This document shows positions 24,806 through 33,474 of a stretch of 64,000 nucleotides of DNA, in pieces (positions within the stretch are counted from its first letter, which is position 1; every line of letters begins with the position of its first letter). Below the pieces are notes generated by a model, which worked only from the letters and a program-made list of their open reading frames with translations, made no database searches and was not told the origin of the DNA. Made by a program: the position numbers and the translations under genes. The DNA is from Nakamurella alba. GTDB lineage: Bacteria > Actinomycetota > Actinomycetes > Mycobacteriales > Nakamurellaceae. Location of the stretch: the NCBI RefSeq assembly GCF_009707545.1, contig NZ_WLYK01000001.1, forward strand, positions 1,116,001 to 1,180,000, written 5' to 3'.

Positions 24806-25657
24806 GTGTCGACTGGTGTGGTGCTGGTGGTGCTGCTCGCGGCCGTGCTGCACGTCTTCTGGAACACCCTGGTCAAGCGGGAGTCCGACGGATTCCTGGC
24901 CACGGTGGTGATCGCCGCCGGGGGTGCGCTGATCTGTGCGGTGGCGTTGCCCTTCCTGCCGCCGATCGCGCCGGCCGCCTGGCCCAACGTGGCAGGCTCG
25001 GTGGTCGCGCAGTCGATCTACTATCCGCTGGTCGCCGCGGCCTACCGGGCCGGTGACATGACCGTCGCCTACCCGATCATGCGCGGCACCGCGCCGCTGC
25101 TCGTCGCGGCGGTCAGTGCGCCGCTGCTGGGCGAGATCCTCGGCGCCGCACAGTGGATCGGCATCGGCGTGATCTGCCTGGGGATCTGGGCGGTGGGCGG
25201 CGGGGCGATCCTGCACCGGGGCCCGGGCCGGAGTTCGGCGCGCGGCGTGCTGCTGGCACTGGTGAACGCCGGGGTGATCGCCACCTACACGCTGATCGAC
25301 GGTGCCGGGTCCCGGGCGTCCGGTTCCCCGGCGACCTACACGGCCTGGATCTTCCTGCTCACCGCCGTCCCGATGCTGGTGATGGGCGCGGTGCAACACC
25401 GCGGCCGGCTGCTGCCGGCGCTGCGCGGCCGGTGGTGGGTGGGGCTGGCCGGCGGCGCCGGGAACGTCGGCGCGTACGGGCTGGTGCTGTGGGCGATGAC
25501 CCTGGCGCCGGTGGCGGCGGTGGCCGCCCTGCGCGAGACGTCGATCATCGTCGCCGCGGTCGTCGGCGCGGTCCTGCTGCACGAGAAGGTGGACCGCTAC
25601 CGGATCGCCGGCGCGGTGCTGATCGCCGCCGGCGCGGTGGTGCTGCGCCTGGCCTGA
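24806..25657 (+). CDS. EamA/DMT family transporter
   Basis: 283 residues with ten membrane helices in two EamA halves; first half starts VVLVVLLAAVLHVFWNTLVKR, second at ARGVLLALVNAGVIATYTLID. Inner-membrane exporter of small metabolites, substrate unknown. GTG 24806 chosen because family members start just before the first helix and because GATACT ends 7 bases before it, the spacing of a leaderless actinobacterial promoter. An ATG at 24755 would add 17 polar residues and is less likely. Confidence 0.82.
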   Translation: MSTGVVLVVLLAAVLHVFWNTLVKRESDGFLATVVIAAGGALICAVALPFLPPIAPAAWPNVAGSVVAQSIYYPLVAAAYRAGDMTVAYPIMRGTAPLLVAAVSAPLLGEILGAAQWIGIGVICLGIWAVGGGAILHRGPGRSSARGVLLALVNAGVIATYTLIDGAGSRASGSPATYTAWIFLLTAVPMLVMGAVQHRGRLLPALRGRWWVGLAGGAGNVGAYGLVLWAMTLAPVAAVAALRETSIIVAAVVGAVLLHEKVDRYRIAGAVLIAAGAVVLRLA

Positions 25658-25737
25658 TGGTCCGCTGATCGTCCGGCAGTCGTCTGCCGTGGGCGGACAG
25701 GCCTGCGGTTGCGGCGGGTCGGTGCCAGCATGCCGGG

Positions 25738-26643
25738 ATGGACGACGTGAGATTCGGGGTCAACCTGCGCAGCGCGCTGCCGGCGGACGCGTTGGCGGCG
25801 CAGGTGCGCGGAGTCGAGGACGCCGGGTTCGACATCCTTGCGATGCCCGACCATCTCGGTGCCCCGTCACCCTTCGCCATGCTGGCCGCCGCCGCGATGG
25901 CGACACGGACGGTCCGGCTGCGGACCTCGGTGCTGGACGCCACCTGGTGGAACCCGGCGATGCTCGCCCGGGAGCTGGCCACGGTCGACGTGCTCAGCGG
26001 CGGCCGGGTGGAGCTCGGCGTCGGCGCCGGGCACATGAAGGCCGAGCACGACCTGGCCGGGCTGCCCTGGTTCGCGTTCCCGGAGCGGATCGCCCTGCTG
26101 GAGCAGCTGATCGACGGCACCGCGGCGCACCTGGACCGACCGGACCACGACCCGCCGCCGGTACAGCGGCCGATACCGGTCATGGTGGGTGCCATGTCCG
26201 CGGCCGGACTCGACATCGCGGCCCGCAAGGCCGATGTCGTCGCGTTCGCCGGGTTGCGGCAGCTGCGTGGGCGCCGGCTCGGCGAGTTCGGGTTCGTGAC
26301 GCCGGCCGAGACCGACGAACGGGTGGCGGAGGTGCGCCGGATCCGGCGGGCGCACGGCGACCGGCCCTACGCCTCCGAGGTGCTGCTGCAACTGGTCTCG
26401 GTCGACCGCGACCCGGACGAGGCGGCGGCGGGGTTCGCCGCCCAGCTGGACGGCGCGATGAGCCCGGCGCAGGTCCGTGAGTCGCCGTTCCTGCTGCTGG
26501 CCGGATCCCCGGAGGCCGCGGTGCAGGTGCTGGCGGAGCGGCGGGACCGCTACGGCTTCGACGTGTTCTCCGCCCACCACCGTTCGCAGGACCAGTTGAC
26601 CCTGGTCATCGCGGCAGCGCGATCAGCCCACCGTGACGGGTGA
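25738..26643 (+). CDS. LLM class (F420-type) oxidoreductase
   Basis: 301 residues, a luciferase-like TIM barrel. FGVNLRSALPADALAAQVRGVED at the start, MPDHLGAPSPFAMLAA, the cofactor-contact LDATWWNPAMLARELATVDVLSGGRVELGVGAGH, and VMVGAMSAAGLDIAARKADVVAF. Resembles the actinobacterial F420-dependent subgroup, whose members reduce or oxidise varied metabolites. Substrate unknown. Its 3' end overlaps the convergent MscS gene by 21 bases. Confidence 0.87.
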   Translation: MDDVRFGVNLRSALPADALAAQVRGVEDAGFDILAMPDHLGAPSPFAMLAAAAMATRTVRLRTSVLDATWWNPAMLARELATVDVLSGGRVELGVGAGHMKAEHDLAGLPWFAFPERIALLEQLIDGTAAHLDRPDHDPPPVQRPIPVMVGAMSAAGLDIAARKADVVAFAGLRQLRGRRLGEFGFVTPAETDERVAEVRRIRRAHGDRPYASEVLLQLVSVDRDPDEAAAGFAAQLDGAMSPAQVRESPFLLLAGSPEAAVQVLAERRDRYGFDVFSAHHRSQDQLTLVIAAARSAHRDG

Positions 26644-27768
26644 GGCCTGCTGCGCCGGGACCGTGCCGGGCAGCGGCGGCACACCGGGGACGACACGCAG
26701 CCGCGGCAGCGCGGCCGGGTGGTGCTGCTGCAGGAACAGCACCAGGTCCTCCCGGATGTCGCAGCGCAGGTCGAACAGGTTCGGGCTGTCCGCGGCCGAC
26801 ACCAGGATCCGCACCCGGACGTAGGAGGACACCGCGTCGGTGACCTGGACGATCCCGACCCGCTCGTCCCACCGGCTGTTGCCGGCCAGGTGCTCACGCA
26901 GCCGCGCGCGGACGTCGTCGACCGGCACCGTCCAGTCGAGGTCGAGCTCGACGGTGCCGAGCATGCCCGCCTGCTGCCGGGTCAGGTTCTCGAACGGGGT
27001 GGTGGTGAAGTAGGTGGACGGCAGGATCAGGCTGCGTTCGTCCCACACCCGGACCACCACGTAGGTCAGCGTGATCTCGTCGATGTTGCCGAAACGCCCC
27101 TCCACCACGACCACGTCGTCCACCCGGATCGCGTCGGTGAAGGCCAGTTGGATCCCGGCGAAGACGTTGGCCAGGGCGCTCTGCGCGGCCAGGCCGGCGA
27201 CGATGGAGATCAGGCCGGCCGAGGTCAGCACGCCGGCCCCGGCGATGCGGGCGCCGGGGAAGGTGAGCAGGGCGGCGCCGAGCCCGAGCACCACCAGTGC
27301 CGCCACCACGATCCGCCGCACCAGGGTGATCTGGGTGCGGATGCGCCGGATCTGCCGGTTGCCCTCGCGGGACATGTCGAACCGGGTGAGCAGCAGCTCG
27401 GTGGCGACGATGACGGCGACCGCGAGCAGCCAGGTGATCCCGGCGATCAACGCCAGGGTGAACACCCGGTCGGTGATCTCCCGCCACCGGGCCGGTGCCG
27501 TCGTCGCGTGCGCGCCGATCTGCGCGCCGACCAGCGACAGGGTCCAGCGCAGCGGTCGTCGGGCGGCGCCGGCGGAGGCGGCCACGGTCGACCAGCGACG
27601 GGTGAGCCGGAGGGCCGTACGGGCGAGGACGCCGGCCAGCAGGAAGCCTGCGGTCGCCGCGGCCAGCGTGATCAGGATGGGCAGACCCGTTGCGCGGAAC
27701 AGGCTCTCGGCGTCCGCGACCAGGCCGTCGGGCTCGGCGGCCAGCTGGGTGCCGGGGGTGGGGATCAT
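26623..27768 (-). CDS. MscS family mechanosensitive channel
   Basis: 381 residues from ATG 27768 (GGAAGGAGACC upstream); an ATG nine codons earlier is the alternative. Helices at about 25-48, 85-110, 130-155 and 165-185; the pore helix and beta domain follow with QSALANVFAGIQLAFTD, RVDDVVVVEGRFGNIDEIT and LPSTYFTTTPFENLTR. Opens under membrane tension to release solutes during hypo-osmotic shock. Extra N-terminal helices compared with E. coli MscS (286 residues) are common in actinobacteria. Confidence 0.9.
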   Translation of the reverse strand: MIPTPGTQLAAEPDGLVADAESLFRATGLPILITLAAATAGFLLAGVLARTALRLTRRWSTVAASAGAARRPLRWTLSLVGAQIGAHATTAPARWREITDRVFTLALIAGITWLLAVAVIVATELLLTRFDMSREGNRQIRRIRTQITLVRRIVVAALVVLGLGAALLTFPGARIAGAGVLTSAGLISIVAGLAAQSALANVFAGIQLAFTDAIRVDDVVVVEGRFGNIDEITLTYVVVRVWDERSLILPSTYFTTTPFENLTRQQAGMLGTVELDLDWTVPVDDVRARLREHLAGNSRWDERVGIVQVTDAVSSYVRVRILVSAADSPNLFDLRCDIREDLVLFLQQHHPAALPRLRVVPGVPPLPGTVPAQQASPVTVG

Positions 27769-28074
27769 CGTCGGGTGGTCTCCTTCCGGGTGCATGTCCT
27801 GTCATTCCAGGGGAGCACGGATGACGGTGAGCGACGGGAGATCGAGCGGTGAGGCTTCTCACCGGTGGTCTGTGCGACGGCTGCGCATCCTTCGGCGCCT
27901 CACTCGTCCAGGCGATCAACAGCACCCAACGTGACTGTGCTGAAAGCGTGATGGGCGAGTTCGAGTGAATACCATTGTGTGCCCTGGTGTCACATGTCGG
28001 GTCCGTGTGAACATCTGGCTGCGTCCGAACAGGTGATGGACCGCAAACCGGCGACGAATTACGGGAGGACGACG

Positions 28075-29253
28075 ATGACCGCAACGCGGTGGCGGGGACT
28101 GGCAGGCGGAGCGCTGGCGGCAGCGGTGCTCACGGCGGGCGTACTGGTCGGGACGGCCGGTTCGGCGGTGGCGGCCCCGCTGGGGGAGTTCACCGTCACC
28201 CCGGACACGGTCGCACCGGGCGGCGGTTTCACCTTCGCCGGCACCGGCTGCCTGCCGATGGAGCTCGGCGAGCCGGATCCGCAGGTGCTGCTCTACATCC
28301 TGGCGGTCAACGGCGAACCGGTGGTCCCCGTGCGGACCACCAAGGGCACGTCGGCCCCGACGGACCAGGTGATCGCCACGAGCCGGGCCGAGCCGACCGA
28401 TCCGGTGCCGTCGACCGTGGCCGAGGTCCGCGGGTCCGCCCCGGCGGACGAGACCATCATCGACGTGGTCGACGTGCAGCCCGACGGCACCTGGGCCGTG
28501 ACGTACCCGCCGGGCGAGACGGTCGCCGGTGTGGTGTTCACCATCGGCGCGCTCTGCAGCGGCTACAACTCGAGCTTCGAGTACGAGCCGGTGAAGCTGA
28601 CCTTCGAGAGCGGGCCCGCGGAGATGTACCTGCCCGGCTTCGCGGCCGGTGCGGTCCCGCAGGTCCGCCCGGGTCTGACCTACGACGTGGTCGGCTTCTT
28701 CTTCGAGCCGGGCGAGGAGGTGTCGCTGGCGATGGACGGAACACCGGGGTCGCTGGGCACCCTCATCGCCGACGAGAACGGTGATGTGGCCGCCACCTTC
28801 ACCGTCCCCGCGGGGATGCCGGCCGGGCAGTACACCCTCACCCTGACCGGCCTGACCTCGGGGATCACCTCGCAGACCGTGGTGCAGGTGCTGTCCGCAT
28901 CCGCACCGGTCACCACCACCGTGACCACGGTGCCCTCTGTGACCACTGTGACCACGGTGCCCATTGCGCCTGCCGCTCCGACCGGATCCACCGCCGCCGG
29001 CGGATTCCCGGTGACCGCGGTCCCGGTGGCGGCCACCGGCACCGACCTGGCCTCGGCCGGCGCCGCGGGAACCACGGCCGGCACGCCTGATGCCTCCCAG
29101 CCGGCCGGGTACTCCGGCGGCGGGTACGTCGACCCGCAGCTGGCCTCCACCGGGACCGATGCCGGCGTCCTGCTGCCGATCGGCGCGCTGATGGCGCTGG
29201 CCGGAGCGGGTCTGCTGTTGGCCGGCCGTCGCCGGGCGGTCCGCCACCACTGA
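28075..29253 (+). CDS. Secreted Ig-like surface protein with LPXTG-like C-terminal sorting tail
   Basis: 392 residues from ATG 28075 (GGGAGGACGACG before it). Signal peptide 1-35 ending AVAA. Residues about 40-130 and 175-275 form two Ig-like beta domains (FTVTPDTVAPGGGFTFAG; LTYDVVGFFFEPGEEVSL). A Thr/Val repeat (TTVTTVPSVTTVTTVP, about 280-297) and a Gly/Ala/Thr linker follow. The end is LASTG (about 356-360), a hydrophobic helix and RRRAVRHH: the layout of a sortase-anchored wall protein, though LASTG departs from LPXTG and no sortase gene is nearby. Function unknown. Confidence 0.75.
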   Translation: MTATRWRGLAGGALAAAVLTAGVLVGTAGSAVAAPLGEFTVTPDTVAPGGGFTFAGTGCLPMELGEPDPQVLLYILAVNGEPVVPVRTTKGTSAPTDQVIATSRAEPTDPVPSTVAEVRGSAPADETIIDVVDVQPDGTWAVTYPPGETVAGVVFTIGALCSGYNSSFEYEPVKLTFESGPAEMYLPGFAAGAVPQVRPGLTYDVVGFFFEPGEEVSLAMDGTPGSLGTLIADENGDVAATFTVPAGMPAGQYTLTLTGLTSGITSQTVVQVLSASAPVTTTVTTVPSVTTVTTVPIAPAAPTGSTAAGGFPVTAVPVAATGTDLASAGAAGTTAGTPDASQPAGYSGGGYVDPQLASTGTDAGVLLPIGALMALAGAGLLLAGRRRAVRHH

Positions 29254-29264
29254 TCCACGTACTG

Positions 29265-29305
29265 CGCAGGGGCCGTCCGACAACTCCGGTCGGACGGCCC
29301 CTGCG
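29265..29305. terminator. Strong hairpin, 17-bp stem, 7-base loop
   Basis: CGCAGGGGCCGTCCGAC (29265-29281) pairs perfectly with 29289-29305. It sits 12 bases after the stop of the surface-protein gene. There is no T-run, as is common for GC-rich actinobacterial terminators. Confidence 0.75.
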
Positions 29306-29389
29306 TGCGTAGGCTAGCCTTCCCGAAGGCGGGCCGGATCTGATCGTCCGGGCCCGGGTGCGGTGGACCAGGACAGGCGGGGACGAGCT

Positions 29390-29590
29390 GTGGGCAAGTC
29401 GGGCACCAAGGCCGGGAAGTCCAAGAAGGCGAACGGGTCCGGGAAGAACAATCCCGGGAAGGTGAAGCTCCCGAAGAAGGAGTGCTGCGTCGACAAGCCC
29501 CGCTGCGGCCGTTGCCCGCTGCGTGCTCTCGCGGAGGGCACCCTTCCCGCCGGCTACACCGTGCGCCACCGCAAACTCGTCAAGGTCTGA
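29390..29590 (+). CDS. Small Lys-rich Cys-containing protein, conserved in actinobacteria
   Basis: 66 residues from GTG 29390 with GGGGA 6 bases before it. First 30 residues are Gly/Lys/Ser-rich and highly basic. Then comes the motif CC-x(3)-PRC-x-RCP (residues about 37-47), four cysteines that could hold a metal, and a basic end (RHRKLVKV). Short actinobacterial proteins with this KxCCxxxPRCxRCP motif are familiar but uncharacterised. The charge suggests nucleic acid or ribosome contact (speculation). Convergent with the LLM oxidoreductase gene. Confidence 0.65.
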   Translation: MGKSGTKAGKSKKANGSGKNNPGKVKLPKKECCVDKPRCGRCPLRALAEGTLPAGYTVRHRKLVKV

Positions 29591-29629
29591 GGGTCGCCCG
29601 GCCCGGCAACGATCTCACCGGCAACGTTG

Positions 29630-30709
29630 TCATGGGAGCAGCCGGAAGGTCTCCCGCTCGCGCGCGCGGTAGGTGGTCCGGGTGGCGAGTGCCGACCTGA
29701 CCGCCGGTGCCACCTCGGTGGCGAACAGTTCGATCGAACGGCGCACCAGGGAGGACGGCAGTCCGCCGAGGTCCACCTGGCCGAGGAACCGGTCCAGGTC
29801 CAGGGTGTCGTGCGCCAGCAGCAGCTTGTCGATCACCTGCGCCGGGCTGCCGACGGCCATCGCGCCGTGCGGCCCGGCCAGGGTGTCGAAGCCGTCGCGG
29901 TCGATCGCCCAGCTCCGGTCCCGACCCCGCGGTCTGCTGTACTGCCGGTAGTACGGGAAGAACGTGTCGATCGCCTGCTGCGAGGTCTCGGCGATGTAGA
30001 GGTGACTGGTCACGCCGAGCCTGGTGCCGGCGGCCGGTGCGCCCGCCTTCGCCGCGGTGCGCCGGTAGAGATCGGTGATCGCCCGGGCGCCACGGACGTC
30101 GCCGCCGATCAGCCCGAGCATCATCGGCAGACCCAGGCGGCCGGCCCGCATGGCGGACTGCGGGGACCCGCCGACACCGACCCACACCGGCAGCTCGTCC
30201 TGCGCCGGGCGGGGTGCGATCTGGGCGTCGCGCAGCGCCGGCCGGTAGGCACCGGACCAGGTCACGCGCTCCGAGCGACGGAGTTGCAGCAGCAGGTCCA
30301 GCTTCTCGGCGAAGATCTCGTCGTAGTGCTGCAGGTCGACGTCGAAGAGGTCGAAGGGCTCCACGAAAGCGCTGCGCCCGGCGATGATCTCGGCCCGGCC
30401 GCCGCTCAGCAGGTCGAGCCCGGCGAAGTCCTCGTGCAACCGGACCGGGTCCAGTGCGCTGATCACCGACACCCCGCTGCTCAGCCGGATCCGGCGGGTG
30501 CCCTGGGCGATGGCGGCGAGGGTGACAGCCGGCGAGGACACCGCGAAGTCGAGCGTGTGGTGCTCGCCGAGCGCGACGACGTCCAGGCCGAGCCGGTCGG
30601 CGAGGATGCCGTACGACACGATGTCCTGGACCCGGCGGCCGGGGTCCTGGCGTCGCCCGGTGACCGGGTCGACCTGGAGGTCGCTGAGGGACAGGATGCC
30701 CAGATCCAC
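29630..30709 (-). CDS. LLM class flavin-dependent oxidoreductase
   Basis: 359 residues, a luciferase-like barrel of the larger subtype: LGILSLSDLQVDPVTG, ALGEHHTLDFAVSSPAVTLAAIA (cofactor-side loop), RLSSGVSVISALDPVRLHEDFAGLDLLSGGRAEIIAGRS and PVWVGVGGSPQSAMRAGRLG. Likely FMN-dependent monooxygenase; substrate unknown. GTG start at 30709. No close operon partner. Confidence 0.87.
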   Translation of the reverse strand: MDLGILSLSDLQVDPVTGRRQDPGRRVQDIVSYGILADRLGLDVVALGEHHTLDFAVSSPAVTLAAIAQGTRRIRLSSGVSVISALDPVRLHEDFAGLDLLSGGRAEIIAGRSAFVEPFDLFDVDLQHYDEIFAEKLDLLLQLRRSERVTWSGAYRPALRDAQIAPRPAQDELPVWVGVGGSPQSAMRAGRLGLPMMLGLIGGDVRGARAITDLYRRTAAKAGAPAAGTRLGVTSHLYIAETSQQAIDTFFPYYRQYSRPRGRDRSWAIDRDGFDTLAGPHGAMAVGSPAQVIDKLLLAHDTLDLDRFLGQVDLGGLPSSLVRRSIELFATEVAPAVRSALATRTTYRARERETFRLLP

Positions 30710-30902
30710 CGGTGGAGCCCTTCGTCACGCCTCGGTGAGACGTTCACCGGCCGGGTCCGGGCGAGCCGCGCCGGACGTTGCACTGCGTGACCTCATTGGA
30801 CCACGGGGATGAATGCGATCCCAGGTGTGACCCGGATTTCCTCCGTCGGCATGTCACGGGTGGCCGATCGAGGGTGCCGGGACCTGGGCCGGACGTGGCC
30901 GG
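30710..30902. other. Intergenic region, nothing recognised
   Basis: Upstream of the LLM gene. Ordinary base composition, no hairpin or promoter that I would defend; open frames on the plus strand here lack any protein-like pattern. Confidence 0.4.
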
Positions 30903-30986
30903 TCACGCCGAGGTGTCCCGCCGCGGCACGGGTCCGGGGCGACGCGGGTGTGCGGTGCTGGCGCGGGGGCGCCGGTGGTACGGCAT
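30903..30986 (-). CDS. Possible 27-residue Arg/Pro/His-rich peptide
   Basis: ATG 30986 is preceded by a near-ideal AAAGGAG seven bases upstream; the frame runs 27 codons to a stop at 30903. The peptide is very basic (Arg, His and Pro rich). It follows the DUF4406 gene on the same strand by 62 bases. The ribosome site is the only real argument; composition alone would be expected from random GC-rich DNA. Confidence 0.3.
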   Translation of the reverse strand: MPYHRRPRASTAHPRRPGPVPRRDTSA

Positions 30987-30998
30987 GGGGTGCTCCTT

Positions 30999-31030
30999 TG
31001 TCGTGTTCGGTCGGTGTCGTGTTCGGTCGG
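30999..31030. repeat. Perfect tandem duplication, 2 x 16 bp
   Basis: TGTCGTGTTCGGTCGG occurs at 30999-31014 and 31015-31030, between the DUF4406 stop and the ribosome site of the possible small peptide. Each copy includes TTCGGTCGG. Confidence 0.85.
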
Positions 31031-31048
31031 TCGGGTGTGGGGTGACGG

Positions 31049-31471
31049 TCAGCCGATGCCGGGGATGTCGTCGAGGGAGAACCAGACGTGCAGGCCGCGA
31101 TCCCGGGCCAGCCGGACGTCCTGGTCGGCTCCGGTGGAGTCCCCGGGCAGCCGCAGGACGCCGTCGCAGTGCCGGAGCAGCCGGTCCGCGGTCGGGTACA
31201 TGACCTCGCCGGCGATCGGGTCGTCGAGTGCGGTGACCCCGGCGCCGGCGAGGACCGGCAGGGCGACCCATTCGCCGATCATCGGGATGTGGCCGGCCCG
31301 GAAGATCGGCCAAGCCGCCTCCTCGAGCCGGCGCAGGTTCGCGGCGAGCTTGTCCGGGTCGTCACCGGTGCCGGAGCGGTAGGGCCCGGCGATGAGGATC
31401 AGCAGCGGGCGGTGAGCTGGGGTCCCGGTGGTCGCTGTGGTGTCGATGGTGCTGGTGGTCTGCGTGGTCAT
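31049..31471 (-). CDS. DUF4406 family, nucleoside 2-deoxyribosyltransferase-like
   Basis: 140 residues. After a Thr-rich start, PLLILIAGPYRSGTGDDP (about 24-41) is the nucleotide-binding-like strand-loop of DUF4406; FRAGHIPMIGEWVALPVLAGAG and the acidic DSTGADQDVRLARDRGLHVWF complete the fold. Related to nucleoside 2-deoxyribosyltransferases, but activity is unproven. Divergent from the DeoR-type regulator with only 49 bases between starts, so the regulator may control it. Confidence 0.75.
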   Translation of the reverse strand: MTTQTTSTIDTTATTGTPAHRPLLILIAGPYRSGTGDDPDKLAANLRRLEEAAWPIFRAGHIPMIGEWVALPVLAGAGVTALDDPIAGEVMYPTADRLLRHCDGVLRLPGDSTGADQDVRLARDRGLHVWFSLDDIPGIG

Positions 31472-31520
31472 GCAGGTAGACTACGCACAAACGTGCAGCA
31501 ATGGGAAGGATCGTGAAGAA

Positions 31521-32276
31521 ATGTTGGCAGCCGAGCGTCGGGACCTGCTGCTCGAGCGCCTGCGGACCGACGGCAAGATCGTGGCCAAGGACCTCGCGGC
31601 CGAGCTCGGTCTGTCCGAGGACAGCCTGCGCCGGGACCTGCGCGAGATGGCGGCGGCCGGACTGTGTCAGCGGGTGTACGGCGGCGCGCTGCCGGCCTCG
31701 CCGGCCGCCGCGGACTACGACACCCGGCGGTCGGTGGAACCGGACAGCAAGCGGCGGGTCGCCGCGCGGGCCGTGGAGCTGATCCGGCCCGGCGGCACGG
31801 TGATCCTGGACGGCGGCACGACCACCCTTGCCGTCGTCGACGCGCTCCCGGACGACCTGTCGTTCACCGTCGTCACCCACAGCCCGACGATCGCCGTTGC
31901 GCTGCTGGGGAAACCGGAGGTGGAGGTGCTGATCCTGGGCGGTCGGCTGTTCCGCCACTCGGCGGTCGCCTGCGGGGCCGCGACGGTCGAGGCGGCGGCC
32001 GCGGTGTCCGCCGATCTCTTCCTGCTCGGGGTCACCGGGATCCACCCGGGACAGGGGCTGACCACCGGGGACGCCGACGAGGCCGCGATGAAACGGGCGC
32101 TGGCGGCCCGGGCGGCCGAGACCTACGTGCTCGGCAGCACCGAGAAGATCGGTGCCGCCTCACCGCACCGGGTGCTGCCGCTGGAAGCGGTCAGCGGGGT
32201 GATCACCGACGCGCCCGCCGCGGATCCGACGGTGGTCGAGCTGGTGGCGGCCGGCATGAAGGTGCTCCGCGCCTGA
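31521..32276 (+). CDS. DeoR/GlpR family transcriptional regulator
   Basis: 251 residues from ATG 31521. N-terminal winged helix (1-57): ERRDLLLERLRTDGKIVAKDLAAELGLSEDSLRRDLREM with CQRVYGGAL after it. C-terminal DeoR sensor domain (about 70-230): IRPGGTVILDGGTTTLAVVDAL, VEVLILGGRLFRHSAV and FLLGVTGIHPGQGLTTGDADEA, which bind a phosphorylated sugar or nucleoside. Faces glycerate kinase tail-to-tail and DUF4406 head-to-head; the shared 49-base divergent region is the natural place for its operator. Confidence 0.9.
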   Translation: MLAAERRDLLLERLRTDGKIVAKDLAAELGLSEDSLRRDLREMAAAGLCQRVYGGALPASPAAADYDTRRSVEPDSKRRVAARAVELIRPGGTVILDGGTTTLAVVDALPDDLSFTVVTHSPTIAVALLGKPEVEVLILGGRLFRHSAVACGAATVEAAAAVSADLFLLGVTGIHPGQGLTTGDADEAAMKRALAARAAETYVLGSTEKIGAASPHRVLPLEAVSGVITDAPAADPTVVELVAAGMKVLRA

Positions 32277-32313
32277 TCGACAGCAGCACCTGATCCTGCA
32301 CGTTCCTGCACGA

Positions 32314-33474
32314 TCAATATGGGAATGACAGCAGCCCGGGGTCGTCCAGCACCTGCCGCAGCAGGGACGCGGCAGCGGCGGTCGTCCATTGCTCCGGCGC
32401 GGCCATCGCATCCGCCGGCGACCCGGCGAGTTCCACGGCAGCCGCCGCAGCGGCGATCCCGTTCGCCCGCAGCAGCTCCGGCGGAACGTCCAGCCGCCCC
32501 GCGACCGCCACCGTCGGTACCCCCTGCCGGGCGGCCCGGGCGGCCAGTCCGACCGGTGCCTTGCCGGCCAGCGACTGTTCGTCCAGCGATCCCTCGCCCA
32601 CGACCAGCAGGTCGGCGCCGGCGAGCCGGTCGTCCAGCCCGATCAGCTCGGCGACCAGGTCGATGCCGCGACGCAGCGTCGCACCCAGCACCACCTGCAA
32701 CCCGGCCGCGGCACCACCCGCGGCGCCGCCGGTACCGAGCGCGGCCGCGTCCCGGCCGGTCACCCGGTGCAGCACCGCGGCCAGCCGGGCCAGCCCGGCC
32801 TCCAGCACCTCGACCGTCCCCGGCAGCGCACCCTTCTGCGGCCCGAACACCCGGGCGGCGCCGGACGTGCCCAGCAGCGGGCTCTGCACGTCGCTGCACA
32901 GCACCACGGGCACCCCGGCGAGCCGCGGGTCAAGGCCGGACAGGTCGACCTCCGCCAGGTCGACGAGTGCGGCCCCGCCCGGCGGCAGCGGATCTCCGGC
33001 CGCGTCGGAGAACCGGGCGCCCAGCGCGCGCAGGATCCCGGTCCCGCCGTCGGTCCCCGCCGAACCGCCCAGACCCAGCACGATGCCGGTGGCCCCGGCG
33101 TCGAGGGCGGCGCGGACCAGCTCGCCGGTGCCGAAGGTGTCGGCGGTGCGGGCGGTCTCGTCCGTGGGCACGATCCGGGCCAGTCCGGAAGCCGCGGCCA
33201 GCTCGATGATCGCGGTGCCGTCTCGGACCGCCCAGACCGCCGGCACCGGCCGGCCCAGCGGGTCGGCGGCGGTGGTGGTGCGGGGGAGTGCGCCGGCCGC
33301 CAGCAGCGCGTCCACCGTGCCCTCGCCGCCGTCGCCGACCGGCAGTCGGTGCACCTCGGCCTCCGGGAGCACCCGCCTGATCCCGGCCTCGATCGCGGCT
33401 GCGGCCTGCGGGGCGGTCATCGTGCCCTTGAATTTGTCCGGGCACACCAGGATGCGGGGGCGCGCGGTGTCCAT
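32314..33474 (-). CDS. Glycerate kinase
   Basis: 386 residues from ATG 33474. GarK/GlxK family: VCPDKFKGTMTAPQAAAAIEAGI at the start, LPVGDGGEGTVDAL (about 43-56), GLGGSAGTDGGTGILRALGARF (about 130-151), FGPQKGA and VGEGSLDEQSLAGKAP (about 285-300). Phosphorylates D-glycerate with ATP, feeding glycerate from glyoxylate or serine breakdown into glycolysis. Full family length. Its start lies 24 bases from the start of the divergent kinase-aminotransferase gene, with mirrored TAGCGT boxes 7 bases before each ATG. Confidence 0.93.
   Translation of the reverse strand: MDTARPRILVCPDKFKGTMTAPQAAAAIEAGIRRVLPEAEVHRLPVGDGGEGTVDALLAAGALPRTTTAADPLGRPVPAVWAVRDGTAIIELAAASGLARIVPTDETARTADTFGTGELVRAALDAGATGIVLGLGGSAGTDGGTGILRALGARFSDAAGDPLPPGGAALVDLAEVDLSGLDPRLAGVPVVLCSDVQSPLLGTSGAARVFGPQKGALPGTVEVLEAGLARLAAVLHRVTGRDAAALGTGGAAGGAAAGLQVVLGATLRRGIDLVAELIGLDDRLAGADLLVVGEGSLDEQSLAGKAPVGLAARAARQGVPTVAVAGRLDVPPELLRANGIAAAAAAVELAGSPADAMAAPEQWTTAAAASLLRQVLDDPGLLSFPY

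Noticed and set aside
30778-31203. 141-codon plus-strand frame upstream of DeoR
   Set aside because: Arg/Gly-rich, overlaps the DUF4406 gene antisense, no start signal.
31472-31520. DeoR operator (GCAC-AAAC-GTGC) between DUF4406 and the regulator
   Set aside because: Arms of four bases are too short to separate from chance, although the location is right.
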